Origin: Anseranas semipalmata | Taxonomy: Eukaryota; Chordata; Aves; Anseriformes; Anseranatidae | Direction: 5' to 3' | Assembly: GCA_013399115.1 (NCBI GenBank) | Contig: VXAA01001306.1 | Span: 101,239-165,238 of the forward strand | DNA: 64,000 nucleotides | Shown here: piece by piece, positions 46,024 to 60,169 of the stretch | How positions within the stretch are numbered: the first letter of the stretch is position 1 | Layout: every line of letters begins with the position of its first letter | Notes under the pieces: generated by a model | Database searches by the model: none | Seen by the model: only the letters and a program-made list of their open reading frames with translations | Told to the model about the DNA's origin: nothing | Made by a program: the position numbers and the translations under genes

Positions 46024-49000
46024 GTATGGTAAGATATGTAAAACACATCTGACAATATTTAATTGCTTAAGATATGATTCACAGATTGTTTTTCACTGTT
46101 CTTATATTTTGTTTCTCCTCTCATATGCAACACATTTACAAAAAACACAGTGCAGAGTAAGAGATGCTATCGATATAATTATAGAGCAACAACAGAAGAA
46201 ACCAGAAGTGGGAGAAAAACGGAAATGTACACTGAGTTTCAGTAAGGGATCTCACTTCCTGTGATAATGGCAGATAAGGTGAAACATTCATATTTTCATA
46301 GAAAAATAAAGACTTGCTTTGACAATAATAATCTAAGTAGCATATCCTTCTCATCAGCACAGCACAGTGTCAGCTCTTAGAAACTGAATTAGATTATCAG
46401 GACAAATGTGACTCTTATGCTGCAAACAACCTGTGAGATTGCAAGCAAAGCATCTGAGGACATTTTAAAGTAGATGAGTACAACTAATATCAGCTAATGC
46501 TTTTATAGGAAGTAGGTCTTGTCAAAAAACAAAAAGCAAAGGAAATCTCCTGATTTCACTCCATAACAAGACCATATTTGGTTGATAATGATCATTTCGT
46601 TACTGTGATAAATTTAAGTTTTTATATGGAGTTTGATTCAGTGCAGCAGAATACTCTGGTTAAAAACAGATTAATAACAACTCAACTGAAAAAACTGAAG
46701 TGTTAACTTCCTAAAGGGAGAATCATTACGAGACGTTTTTATGGGTTTTCTTAGTGAATTGTTACTGGTTTCCCTGTATTTTCAACACTTTTCATCCACG
46801 ATACAGATGCAAATCCATTATTGCTGTGACTACATCCTCTGCATGACATAGGTAAATAAAGAAGAAAGGGTGGTTATACTGAGGAAGCCAGATCCCCCCT
46901 TGCATTCAAATAAAATATATTTTAATGGAACCAAATGTGACGTTATACAACAAAACACAACCAGGAAAGCCCAGAAAGCAGTTCTCAAAAGAGCGTGGCA
47001 GCCACTGGACAGGCAGGTTCAGCCTGAGCAGTAGCTATGGCACTGCGGTGGCCAGGCTCAGGCAATCCAGGAGCACTGGAATGGAAGCAGTGAGGATGGC
47101 ACTGATTTTATCCTGTGCTTTTGTAAGCCTGAAAGTGGAACTCAATACATCACTGCTGGCAGCCCCTTTTTAGACATCAATATTGAAAATTTGGAGCAGC
47201 TTTCCCTTTTTTTTTTTTTTTTTGACACAAAGAAACTCATCAGCTTCCTCGGAAACTTCATCCTGATGGTGGGAAACTGAACATGGAGGAATTCAAATAA
47301 AAAGCTAGGAGAAGGAGTTCAAAGTGAATATAAACAAGCCCCAGGACTGAAGGTTCAGAAAAGTGGTATATTCCCCATCTTGTAACGGCTCCACACCACA
47401 CACTCAACCTTTCCTGCAGGACACATTTCAGTGAAACACAAATGACTTGGCTCAGTCAGGGAGCAGCTGTATGCCCATTCTTGCCTGTGATTTCTAGAAG
47501 GATACCCAATGTGACCTGATGGCATCTTCAGGTTTTGAGCTCCACAAATTACTGAAAAGTAGTGGTCTTCACACATGTTCCACAGAAAGGGTGTTCTTAT
47601 TGACTCGTGAGAGCTAACATTGTCCACAAAATTAAGTTTAAACGTGTTCATCATTGATCATCCTAATCAGCATTTTAAATTGACTTCAGTTCACTTCCTG
47701 ATCTGGCCTTCAAACAAGACTAGAAACACAGCAGCAACTTGAAGGACAGTCCAAATAAAGCAGAGTTTATGCCTGACACCTAAAGCTTGTTTTTCACTCT
47801 AATATTAAGCGTACAGACCCACAGATACACACCTGATCCCAATACCAAAGGATCTGTCACAGAAAGCAATATATGAATAATTAATTGTATTATTGCACAC
47901 CTTGTAATGTACATTGTAACAAACACGTTGTAACAGCTGCAGTGATGTCTAGTGAAGGAAACACTTCTCTTCTGCCCCTCAATGTTTGTTTCTACCTTCT
48001 CTTGTGCCTTCTGCTTTCAGGTTACTGCCACTTGTGAACCTTTATCATGTGCATGGAAGCATATTCTTGTACCCCTCTGCAATTCAAAATGCAGCTTGAA
48101 GAGGTCTCTTTCCTGTTCCTTTAATTATTCCAATCTTCTAGCTACAGGAGTTGGCATTGTAAAAGCCCTGAAGTTCTTTGTTGTCTGAAACCAGTATAAT
48201 TCAGAGCAGCGTGAGGCCTGACATCTTTGGAGATACGACTGCTACAGAAGTTGCACAACAGCAAGATTTTGATCCCATTACCTTCCTTTCCTCCCCCAAA
48301 GCACCTCTCAAGCTCCTCCTGATCCATCCTCTTCATCCATTATCTTGCACTTCCCCATGCTGTACCTCCATAAAAAGAGCTTCATTCCATTTTGTTGTCC
48401 ATTTCCCTTCTGAAAAGGGCCATGCTAAGGTAAGCATAATGTCAGCAATAAATCATAAGCAGAGCTCCATCACGTGAGCTGAGGTTAGCTGATAGCCAGG
48501 TCTCCTGGGTGAATTTACCCATGCCCATTCCACCGATTCTACGATCTCATTTGCTCTCCTGAAAAATGTTAAGCACAAGGAATTATGCAGACCGCAAAAC
48601 GCTGTGTGAATGGAGGTCTGAGCAGGGAAAGCTTGTGTTTTCTTAATGAGCACCTGCTGTAAGGGCTGCTGCCAGTATCGTGTGCAGATGACACCAGGAA
48701 GAGACAGGTATCGACCGGTGCCTCCAGGGTGCGGGAGGAACTGCTAAGGGTCTCCTGGAAGCACAGTGCACACTATTTCCTTGGAGACTTGCGAGTTGCT
48801 GGTAATAACATTATCCCTGCAGCCCCCGAACACGGATCTGAAGTGCCACAGAGCAGAACCAGTAAGAAGCTTTCCAGAAGCAGAGATGCAAACGAGCACC
48901 CCATTTACTAACACTGTCACTTTAAAGGAGATATAGATTAAATAAAGTCCAACTCGCTGCTTCTGAGTAGGCAGACTGTTGTGGGTAAGATGCTTCCTAC

Positions 49001-51930
49001 TGTGTTGACTTCTTAAATCTACCAGTGCCTGCTCAAGAAGAGCTGAAACTGATTATACTCGATGTGCTAAATGTCACTTAGTCATGATATGTGATGTTTC
49101 TTCCTGCCTCCCATGGATTAGAAGAAAACAGGCTGAGCTGTAATTTTGTACCAGCGAGAGAAAGTTCAGCCACCAAAGGGCCAAGGAAACACTGCCAGGC
49201 TGGTCAGGATGGCAGGAGATGGAAAGAAAAATATAGTACGTTCTTGAACTACATTTTAAAAGCTAAGGAGATATTTTAAGGAGATAAGACACTTGCTAAT
49301 GTGATGCTTATATTAAAATTGTATCCAGATTGGATAGCGGTATAAAACGTGTCACTGGAACTAGCACTTCCATATTGCATGTTGTGAATTTTGCCTCGAG
49401 GGCAGAATAAGACGCGAAGGAAAAGGGAGCTTTCCCCCCACCCAGCTGAGTTTCATGCTGCTGTATCAGCAGGCTGACATACCAAAAGACGTACTAGAAA
49501 GGGGGTGAGATGAATCAATCAGAATAAGACAATTTAGCATTTCTGGGACTCTTCAATGATAAGATCTTAACCTGGTGAAGGTATTTTTAATTTGAGTCTA
49601 GTGCTGCTGTATTTTGGTAAAATTCTGTGATACTAAGCACTGCAAATAGCTCACCTGCCAAATGACAGTAGTGTTTTATTAACTTTGGTTGTGACAGTTC
49701 TCTGGGAGAACAAACCATGAGGGACAGAGAATCAGAGAGGAAGGAAAGGTAAGTGATTTCTTTGGAATGAACCCAGTGTCATTCCCACTCATCACAGACG
49801 GGATGCCAGGTTGGCATTTCTCATATTACCAGGAATATGTAGAGAGCCCATCCAGAAGAGAGAAGCAAAACTGATTTTAACATGGAGTTCTCAAGCCAAA
49901 TAGGAGAACACATACACCAACCTGGTGCAGGGCTCATTACTGAAATAGTGTTCTTTGCGTAAGGATTATGATCTGGAGAAAAGGATGACTTACACAGACA
50001 ACAGGATGTTGTCAACACGAATTGAAGGCTTATCAGAAAAGAGCTGTATATTGTTAGTAAACATTTGGTCTAAGAGAAGCTGCTAATATCTTGTGTAGCA
50101 CGACATTAAGAACAGCAAGGCTGAAGCATCTTTCACTTCTGGCTGGAATCAAAGAGAGATGCAAAGATGACGTGCTCAGGAGCCAGGTATTCTAGCAAAT
50201 ATGTAGTTTCTCTTACTTTAAAAAAAAAAATAGCTGTAGCAAGATCATAAGCAAGCTCCTCTGGATTAAGTTAACATTACCTGCAAATAACTAGGGGAAA
50301 AAAAAAAATCTTAATCCTCTGGACTGTTTCCCATGCCATTTATTGCACTTGGGACAAAAAGAACAAATACTGGGCAGGTTTTTCTTGAGTGGTGGGAGAG
50401 AGAGTTTAGGCTTACAGCAACTAAACGAAAATTTTCTTCCTTGGACAGAGGTCTCTCCCTGCAGCCCTCCTTCCTGACAGCCCCTGGGACACAGCCTCTG
50501 TGCTGCCACCGGGACACCATCTGTGTGTGGGGGACCTGTGAAAAGCCAGATTGTGCACTAAGGCAGATGATGCCTATTTGTCACACAACTGCTAGGTGTC
50601 AGGCCACAGAACAGAGAAAGGCTGTTGTGTGAGATGGCAGGATTTGTCCTGGGACAGAGCCTGGCCAGTCATTTGAGCACCACCACCTCCCAGAACTGGG
50701 GCGCACAACATTTATTTCCTCCACAATTTAGGAGTATGACAGCAGGTCATGCACAGATACCCCCGAGTTAGCTGCAAATTAGTTAGCATGGGCAGCAGCA
50801 ATCATCTCATCACAGAACAGGTTTCACAGATTAGCCAAGACCCTTGGGGAGAGGCATACGAAGCCAGTGGTGCTGTAGGCATGCTGCCATGTCACCCAAG
50901 CTCAGCAGATGGCAAGCGAGGCCAGGTATCTCCACATGGTTTACAAACTTACCTCAGGATGACAACACTTTCGTAAGCTTGGGAGCTCTTGAAATCCCAT
51001 CCAAACACACCTAAATCAAGACTTGACATTTTCGCTAGGTCAGGAGAAATCTCCCTCCTTGACAAAAACATGTTCATGACCACAATGCTCTGTTTAACCT
51101 GGGTCGAGTCCTAAGAACTCATCTTGGTGCAAAACCATATTAAGAGAAGCACCTACTCATCTTTAATAAACCTTCCCCTTGCCCATTCCTAAATTCAGAT
51201 CCTTTTCACTTTTTCATTTAGAAGATACTTATCACAGTAAGTTTCTCAATTTTACTTCTCATCCTTTTAAAGGTCAAGGTACAATGTTGTATTTATAGAA
51301 AAATCATAGTTATCAACAGCTAACATATGGGATGTACTGAATAGCAGGAGTCACAGTATTTATATCACATTTACTGAAAATGTGTTTGCAGCCTCATTCC
51401 TCTTATACTGCTGGGTGATGCACTAACTCACAAATTAAACATTAACAGTGATGGCAACTGATTTACTAAATAGAAATTATAATGATTCACTAAATTACAG
51501 CAGCACCTGCTGTTACATATTGGCACTTATGAGACCTGTATTGATGAATTTTAACACTACAGTGTGTTAGAGATACCAACTAATAAATTCTACACACAAA
51601 TCAATATAGCTCATGAAAATCGGTAATAATTATTCTGCCATCTAATAGAGAGGCTTTTCACTGGCTGCAACATTTGCCTTCATATTCAAGGTTGTATGCT
51701 TATGTCTACTGAGTTCAGATCATGAGAGGCAACAGGACAATCCAAATACATTCTCCTGTAAAAGCAAAGCTCAGCAGTGAAGTCATATTCTAGCATAAGT
51801 TACAGACTTCCTGTGACGTCTCTAACTCATTCCCATCTTCCACTGACTGGACAGGAGAGCGACTACAAACCCCAAACCACTCTCAGGTATAATTTATGGG
51901 CAGTAAAGCTGCTTCTGCTGCAACCTGTCC
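46024..51930. other. Non-coding stretch with two weak exon candidates
   Basis: The stretch holds a T17 run at 47,207-47,223, a plus-strand segment at 49,698-49,748 between acceptor- and donor-like sites, and a minus-strand segment at 50,953-51,010 of the same kind (both in findings). An A+T-rich, TAAT-rich block at about 51,340-51,640 may be a regulatory element. No domain-bearing frame was found. Confidence 0.45.
47207..47223 (+). repeat. Poly-T run (17)
   Basis: A plain homopolymer that could be the tail of a minus-strand retroposon; none was recognised. Confidence 0.9.
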
Positions 51931-51939
51931 TTTCTCGGT

Positions 51940-52608
51940 TTGCATTCTGATGGGAAACAATGTGCTTCTAGAACTGAACTGGCCCTTAAGCATGAGATTT
52001 ATTTCCCGAGATGCTGCAAGTGCAGCTGCTGTGCTAGCCTAACCCAAGTAGATTGCCCCCCTAGAGCTGCCTCCCAACGTGTCCCTCCGCACTGCTGCTC
52101 CAGTAAACCAGCTGCTGTCAGAACGCGTGCTGCTTTACAAAGCCAAAGAAAGAAAATACACAAGACTCCAACTAAACAGCTCTGTTTTGTTTATTTTAAA
52201 AAGCTTAGCTTTTTCCCCAAAGAGAAAATATTATGGGGTCAGGGTTGCTTTGTGAGACCAAGTTTCTCCCTTTTCCCTGTCACCTCTCTGCGCTCTATGA
52301 ACCACCTTACGCAAAACAGGAAACCCTTGACTGAGAGTCAACTGTACACTGACATCAGGGCACCTTTCACCGCTAACCTCATCACATGCACTGGCCCAGG
52401 TATCAAATACCTAATGCTTGCTGCTGTCTACGAGCTCTTCATCCTCTCTAGCAAATACATTGGTACTCAAAACCCAAATACCTCAACTGGTAGAGAAAAA
52501 CATTCCTGTCTGCCTGACGGCCAACAGCTGCATTTCCTCTTCTTCTTCAGTGCAAGATCACCTAGTGCAGTGGAAAGGTTTGCTTATGCAACAACTCGCC
52601 ACTTCTGA
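51940..52608 (+). other. Unusually long open frame, 222 codons, no recognised domain
   Basis: This is the longest frame in the window and lies in sequence of ordinary G+C content, so it is longer than I would expect by chance. It starts at a TTG codon, not an ATG, has no preceding splice acceptor that I can support, no signal peptide, no repeated motif and no domain that I recognise. The peptide is Ser/Cys/Lys-mixed and ends ERFAYATTRHF. It may be chance, an old pseudogene or part of an unrecognised element; I do not call it a gene. Confidence 0.15.
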
Positions 52609-55600
52609 GCATTTAGTGAGCGCATCTCTTCCTTCGATTTCACTGGGTTTCTTTAGTCAGCCTGTAGCTGTCAATCTGCCAACTTTCAGACACTGAGAAT
52701 CAGATTTGAAAGTGCTCAGTGCTCACAGTTGGTTCAGATTAACAATCTGAATATAAAGGAGAGATAAAGCTCGTTGTTTTACAACCCTTTAAAATAAAAC
52801 AGACATTTGAAACCCAGTATGGCTATACATTGTGAAGAAACTGCCTAACACATACAGACAACACAGCTTTACACAGTGTACTACAGAAAGCAAACTGTGC
52901 AGTCCTCCTGCAAAACTGACAGTCGTCAGACAGAAATCTCATTTCCAATCCCCTCCGCTGCCTCCCACCAAACGTGCCAGCCAATGCTGTTAGAAGCACT
53001 CAAGACTGCAAGCCTACCAAGAAGTCTCATATGGATCACCTTATTAAACTATCATCTGTCATTGTAATTTAATTATTTGGTGCCTAGACTATTTCTACTC
53101 AGGATCGTTTTTCAACACCTGTGGTAGCGGATCATTCACCTAGACGGCATTTTATTTCATTTTTACAATTCTAATCTAATCTGCTAGCTGGCGGGATTGT
53201 TTTAGCAGTCATGAATTCAGGGGCACACAGAAAGAACTTCGGCAGGAGTCAGCCTCTTTACTTTGCTGATACTTTAAAAAAAAAAAAAACTACCAAATTG
53301 AATGTTTCTCTAATTTCTTTTCATTATGAATTCTCTGCGCTCTTCAGGTTAGACTGACTGAAAAGGATAGTGCTCCATTATCACAGTACATTTAAAATAT
53401 ATATTAAACACAAAACTATGCATGATCTTGTTTTATGCCAAAATAAAACCAGATCTACACCAACCTTTGGAATCGTAGACCACTTCTCAGATTACTTAGT
53501 GTATGTATCGACAGATCTCATTTGAAGCAGCTCGTTATGCAAATGATACGCATCAAGCCCTGTCACACCTCCTTACGCTTGTCACGGACGTGCAGGGACC
53601 TTGCCTTTCACCTTCAAATGCCTGCCTTCAGTCCACTGCTGCTCCCTCCACAGGAAATCCAGGAACATCCCAAGTCTTTAAAAAGACTTCCCCTCAGGAG
53701 CTACACAACCCGCAGGTGTGACCTGTGGGTTGTCACAGCGGTGCCTTTTTTTTTTTTTTTAAATCAAGCAGAATACAGTGAATTAAAGCTTTTGGGTAGG
53801 AAGGAACAGCGAGATACATGCAGGTGTGCAGATGCTGGCAGCCACACCAAAATCCAAACTCTGACCTGAAACGCTTGGTAGTTCTACCACTCCTCCTGAC
53901 CTTGCACTTCTTCATTCTTAGCAAATTTTTCACACAATTTTGTGATTTTGCTTCTCTTTCCAAGCTCTGGCCATGGTATTCAAACTTTTCTGGCCTCTCT
54001 CTGCCACTCACAGCTATAATGTAACAGAATAAATTAAAACCTCATGCCAGGCTTCTCAGCCAGACAGGCTGGGCAACAAGCACTCCTTCCTTGCTCTCCT
54101 CTCTCAAAGAAGAACTTCTCTTGACTGCCAAGGTGCGTCATGACATTGAAGTGAACAGAGTAAACTGAATCGCTTCTGCTTTTCAGAAACATGCTAGAGA
54201 AGTGCCCACCATCCCCTATGGTGGTCCAGTCCCTACAATTTGGCTGAAAAGCTCCATACAGCCTCCTCCCTAAAAAAGCAAGGGGCCATGTTTCTGCTCG
54301 ATGAAAAGGGCCAGGAGGGCATGCACATATAGTGCTGTGAGATGCTTCACCAAATGATGTCTGTTTGATACTGGTATTTCTCCACACAGTTTAGATGAAA
54401 ACCATACACTGCATACATGCAAGCACAGCAGAAGAACTGCATCAGGACATGTGCTTGCCTCCCAGGGCCTTCCCAGCTGGAGGCTATACTGCAGTCATCA
54501 GGAGTCTCTCTCTACTTCTGCTCCGCAGCACATCCACAAATATTACCAAGCAACCTCCTCTGCAGTGCCAAAGGCTCAACTGGTCAGAGTTAGGCTGTTA
54601 TCGAGTAGTGATGCTGTCCAGAGTACAGTGACATTTCAGGCAGTAATCGGGCACCTGACTGTGAAACCCTCCTGCGAGCCCAGGGCCGTGCACATGTAGT
54701 CCGGCATCTTCCCGTGTGTGTGTCACCAGCAGTCACCACACGGTAATTCTCCTCCCCTTCCCCCAGCGGTACCAGCACCCTACCTGGTCTGCCCAGCTCT
54801 CTTGTTATCCTTTGGATACCATCGGATGTTTCCCCCTTGGATGGGCTGGGGAGTTGGGGAACTTGCTAAACTTCTTCAAGAACTAGTCTATAGATTTGCC
54901 ATACAAAAGGCCTTGTCTCTTCCATTTATATTAAGTAACAAATAAGCCCCACAAAGGTAAAAAATGCAAAAAGAGACAGAATGAGTACATATGTTTATAA
55001 AAGTCATAAGACAAAGAAACAGGAATTAAATCGCCCTTAGTCTAGCTATGCTACAGCTACCTCAGAACAGTGCCTTTTTCCCTCATAGAATTGAACTGCT
55101 GCTTCCCTCCTAAAGAGAGGATAACCGCCTCAAGGCCTCTCCTTCCCTTCCCGACCCCCAGCAGGAGGGCTGAGCTCTCGGCCGGGCCCTGAGCGCAGCT
55201 TGCTGAGCCGCCCATGCACCTCCTGAACCTCCGGCTGCTACTGCATCTTCCAGCGAGGGCTTGCAAGGAGAAAACAGGGACAGACAATCGGCTCTTCTCT
55301 GTTTTTTCCCCAGGTGAAGCTACCCAGGACAACAAGCACAGAAGCCGTGCATTATTCCTTTTGCACCGACTCACTGAACGACTTTGAATCACTTCAGATC
55401 TGTAACATGGAGAGTGCCCTTCAATCATATCTAATGCTTTTCCTCTGCTGAAGCAAAAAGCGCCCCAAGAGGCGTCCGACATTACCTGTTGAATTGCTGT
55501 AAAATTACAATTTTCCTCTTGTTATCTGTTCGTAGGGGGTCTCTTGACAAAGCCCACTTGGGCAGGGTTAAGTAATTTCTGATGCCTCCCCTATGGCTGG

Positions 55601-58600
55601 TTATTCGGAAACCCAGCCACACACCTGCAGTTAGCATTAATCACGGATGCCAGTCTGACTCCCACAGGCCTGGAAGTCTTTGGCAGCTTTATGAATTAAT
55701 TGTTACAGCAGGGATCTCATTTCTAGGGAATGATTACAGGTTTTCTTTAATTTTTCTTTAAATTTACCTCTCTGGCAGATTTGTCCTTACCAGCCTTTTT
55801 TAGAAAAAGCTCAAACGTTTCTTCTAAGATATGGTTATTCACATCTTTTCTACCACCTGAGTGTAGCAGTATGCTACTTCACAGGAAGTCTCTAATCACC
55901 TCTGGGTTACAGAGAAAGAATGAGGCATACAGCTTTTTTTTTCCTTTACAAAAATAAAAAAAATAAAATAAAAAAAATCAAGGTCTATGAAAGCCTTGCT
56001 GATCTCTCGGGATCCTCAGTTACTGTTCTCCCAGGAGAGACTTCATATTTGGAATTACAAAGGGTTTGTGCTACCATTGAACTTTCTTTACAAGCAGTGG
56101 TCTCGCTTACTTTCTTTTTTAATGATACTCTTCATACTCAGTGTACCCAGAGGCACTTTGGATTGGGGAGTGTTTAAAGTTACACAGAAATTCACAAGTT
56201 CTATCCCATTTTTGAGGTTTCGTTTTTTATTTGTTTTGAAGCTTTTTCTACCAGCTTAAGATAACCCTCAGCTTATTTTCATGTTACTTATTCCCTTCAC
56301 TGAAATACAAAGACTTCCAGTTTGGAAGAGAAGATCCGTACTGCCCTCCGTACTCCCACAGAACCAGGCGGCTGCTGCACGGTGCCAGCGAGCCGAGCCA
56401 AGCCGAGCCAGCACGGCCGCTGGCACACATTTCCTCGGGGGGCTGGAAAGCGCGGGGCAGCTGCGCTGCTCTGCTCCAGCCCTGCATGTCACCCGTGGGG
56501 CTTGTCCCAGGTCAGTGTGGAGCTCCTGTGTTCCTTTTCACCCAGCCAGCCCCCAGGCAGCCTGACGCCCAGCTTAGAAAAGGGATAAAGGTTTCTGCAG
56601 AGCATCTTCACAAACTGGCCTTCTTTTATCAAACAGGGACTCAGCCGTGTCCTTCAGACCTATAACACGGAGTGCAATGTGAGCCCAGCTGCCTCTCTTC
56701 CCTGGCTACCTGTCCCAACTAGCTCCTGCTCCTCTTCTTCCTCCCCTTATTTGTTAGGGTGGCACCTGGGACTACAATTGAATTCCACACTGGGCAAAAA
56801 TGGGTCTTAGCACTTTTCCATTCCCTTCCCATCACACCCAAGTCACCACCGAAATATTTTTATCATTCACTACTTTTGCATGTCAAGAGTCAGTGAACAG
56901 CGTACACAGCCAGGATGGCAGCTTCTGAGGGGAAGCTGCAAATTCAAATACTTGGGCACATTGAGAAGATACCAGACTAATTGCCTTGCAACAACCAGCT
57001 GGGACAACTTTGTAACTGTTTCCATATAACCCTGGGATTTTATTCTTGCTCAGGAACAAAGAAAGAGATTTGCACTTTCCAGCCAAAGCCTGAAGACCCC
57101 AGACTGAGCCTTGTTTCTGCTTTCTGAAAACCTATTCACAATTCAACCTATATTACGTTAAAATGAAAACACTTAAGACAAAAGAAAACCATTTTTTTCC
57201 TTCTAAACAAAGAACTAAGCACTGCGACAATTTCTATCACACACTCCCTTCCAGCATAAATACATGACACGTATGACTGAGAAAAATATTCCACCTTTTA
57301 AGTGGATCAGTGAGCAGGGAAGATAATTAACAGATGGATGGGCTAGTGTGTATCTATGTATAATAATCTGTTACCGCTAAGGCTACCAAGTCAGCATTAA
57401 CTGCCCAAATCTAACAGATTGCCTGTAGATGCATCAAAATTCCCTACTGCCTCGCTGAAGCGGACCTGCTCCAGCTGAGATGTGCCACGACACCCACCGG
57501 AGAGCTCGGCGCCAACCACCAACCCGACGACTACAGTCTCCTCTTACAGCTGTGCCAGAAAAACTTCCCCAAAGAATACTCTATTTGCAAATAAGACAGT
57601 TATTCAGGAGAAGTTCCCCTCTGTGCAGGAACAAGATGTTCACATAACTCGGCTGTAGTGATCTGGTTCAGTTTTGAACACTGTGAAGAAGCCCAGAGTT
57701 ACCTACAGCATAGGAAACATTAGTCCTTTCTCTCCAGAAGCATTTAGGGAAGTTCAGCCTCATTTATCAGTGTGAGCAGACACAGACACAGAGACTAAAA
57801 TCGTCTCTCATCCTGTACAAATATTTCCATGATTAACGAAATCTTCATTCTCTGTACCCATCACCAAACGTACATGTGAAGAAAAACCATCCCACAGGTC
57901 TGAACCCCGTAAAATCAAGGTGGCTCCCTGCTACATCATGAGAAAACGCAGCAGGAACACATTGGCAGGAAAAGAAAAAGCAGATGTGACGTGGGCCTTC
58001 CACACACATACCTTATTCTCACCGGCACCGCAATGCCGCTGGCACCGCACACAGCAGCCTGGCAGCCACAAGTGCTCCCCAGTCCCAGGATCCTTCAGCT
58101 TTGCTCAGCCTCTCACAGGCTTGGCTTCATACAGCTCGCTTGCAAAATATCCTCCGATCGAGGATAAATGTGATCTGACAGATGAGTTACACAACTGCTT
58201 GCTGACATGTTATTTGTTAAAACCCATGAATAAAAAACCCATGAAAGTTAGGCCAATGCTGTTGCATGCCCCTCGCTGTGGAACATGGCTCGGGTTGCTT
58301 CTCAGCACCTAAGGTTGCACAAGAACAGGAGTCAGGTGCACTCTTGAGCCTCTGTATATCTTGGATGGGGGAGGCCTGGGCAGCGACTGCCCTCACAGCA
58401 GTGTACTTTGAAAGAAGGAACATAAACCTCACTGCTGGTGAAGCAGGGGGCAGCCGTATGAAGGCCTCAGATGGCGGTGAAGTGAGATTCGGGGCGGTCT
58501 GGCGAGGATGGGGCCGGGATGCACGTGCCGTGGGGCAAGGCGGCCAGAACCAGGAAGGTGCTGGTGTGCTGCAAGATGATGGCTTTCTTCCTGAAGCCAG

Positions 58601-60165
58601 GAGGAAGGCTGCCTTCTCCTCCACGGGCGTCTTTCCTAACGAGAAAGCCCTGCAGAGCAGCGTGCTTTGCCCTGCTATTTTTCTGGGCAGCAGATATTTA
58701 TACACAGAACACTTGCTGTCTTCCCGCTCTTTCTTGGTCTTATTAGCTGATCTCTTCTCTGCACCGTTTTTTTCTCATAACCATGCAGGTATTTATTCAT
58801 GTGGGAAAAGACCTGTTTAATTACACACCCAGAGGAGGCGGATTGCGTTCCCACAGAAATATCCATTGGAAAAGCACCCGTTGCCTCTCAAAATGACGGA
58901 AGCGGAGCGGTGTCAGGACTAGCAGGACGACACTGGCCATGCCTCAGGGGGTTGGTGTTGTGTAACATGTACAGCAGGCTGAAATAGGGTCGTTATTTTG
59001 AAAATCAGCATCAGAAAACAAAATTCAGAGTTTCAATCTATATTTGTTTCTCATTTAAATCTCACCCCTTTTTTTCCTTAACTAAGCCCGCAGTATTTTG
59101 ATTTAAATTATAGTCATCAGTTAAATCATTCATTGCAGGTATGACAGTAAGAGTGATGTGCTGTTAAATTCATTCTTCAGCTAACATTGGGGAACTTGAT
59201 TTTAATGTCTGGGACTGAAATGGCTTCTGCTTTCTGTGCATTTGCCTTTGAAAACACCTCCAAAAATAGTAAGGCTAGAGAAACAGTGTGGTAAATGAAA
59301 TTGCTTTCTCTGGACTTGTTTCTGGCAGACTTGGCTGCATAAAGGGAAAGACGCTGTTTTTTAGGAACTGTCCATGTTTATGAGAAGGCTAAATATAGAC
59401 ATGAAAAGGCAGGCTGTTCCTGGACAAGGAAAGCAGGCATGTTTTCAGGAAAAATTTGCATGGGATCTTACCCACTAACCTAGAAAAATAAAAGTGTGTT
59501 CTAATGCACTCAGGAAAAAGGAAAAAAAAAAAAAAAAAAAGAGGAAACAGCAACACACCTGTATCAAAGTGAGAAATCCAACACCCCATGGAAACACTGC
59601 CTTCCTCTCCTGTCTTGAAATCTTTTCTTCATTTATTTAATTGAAGTCCTGACTCGACAAGAGGACAGCATACATGGGTATTCTGCTTCCACAGGATGGG
59701 AGGAAAAGGTGGGTCAGGGTTTGAGGTGAGCACCCCAGCCCTCACTGGGGACAGCGGCGAGCAGCAGCCTGCTTGCTTGAAGCTGCACAGCACCAGCCAC
59801 CCGAGGCTGCTACGCGTAAGCCTCGATGGATTCATTTTCTTTTAAATCCTTCCCTTACAAGCACAGAAACATTTGGAAGCTGGTTAGAAGCAAGAGTGAA
59901 ACTGTTCAGATAATATCTGTGGAGGTGACTAATTCAGTGACTGAGCATAAACAGGAAACGCAACAGCTGCACTCAGCTTGGTTCGGGACCTGGGAAACTG
60001 CTGTGTTAATGCAGTTTATCATTAGAGGCAACGAGGTATTCAGAGAACCCAAATGAAGCGCTTGTTCTCTGCAGCAGGCCCAGGACCAGCTGAGGGAGCA
60101 GCCCACAGCTGCGCTCCCTTTCACAAGCACCGATGGGCCTGGGTGTCGCAGGCAAGCTGCGAGCA
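52609..60165. other. Non-coding stretch with simple repeats
   Basis: T run at 53,746-53,760, A-rich tract at about 55,939-55,979, A19 run at 59,522-59,540, and a short (gccgagccaa)2 direct repeat near 56,390-56,410. A CpG-dense spot lies at about 58,485-58,550. Frames at 54,034-54,387 (minus) and 58,266-58,820 (plus) are fairly long but have no domain or splice context. No exon is supported. Confidence 0.45.
59522..59540 (+). repeat. Poly-A run (19)
   Basis: A homopolymer in an A-rich surround. A retroposed body to its left was looked for and not recognised. Confidence 0.9.
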
Positions 60166-60169
60166 ACCT

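Noticed and set aside
58217..58820. 184-codon plus and 162-codon minus frames
   Set aside because: Open on both strands in a G+C-rich part, with no splice signals and no domain.
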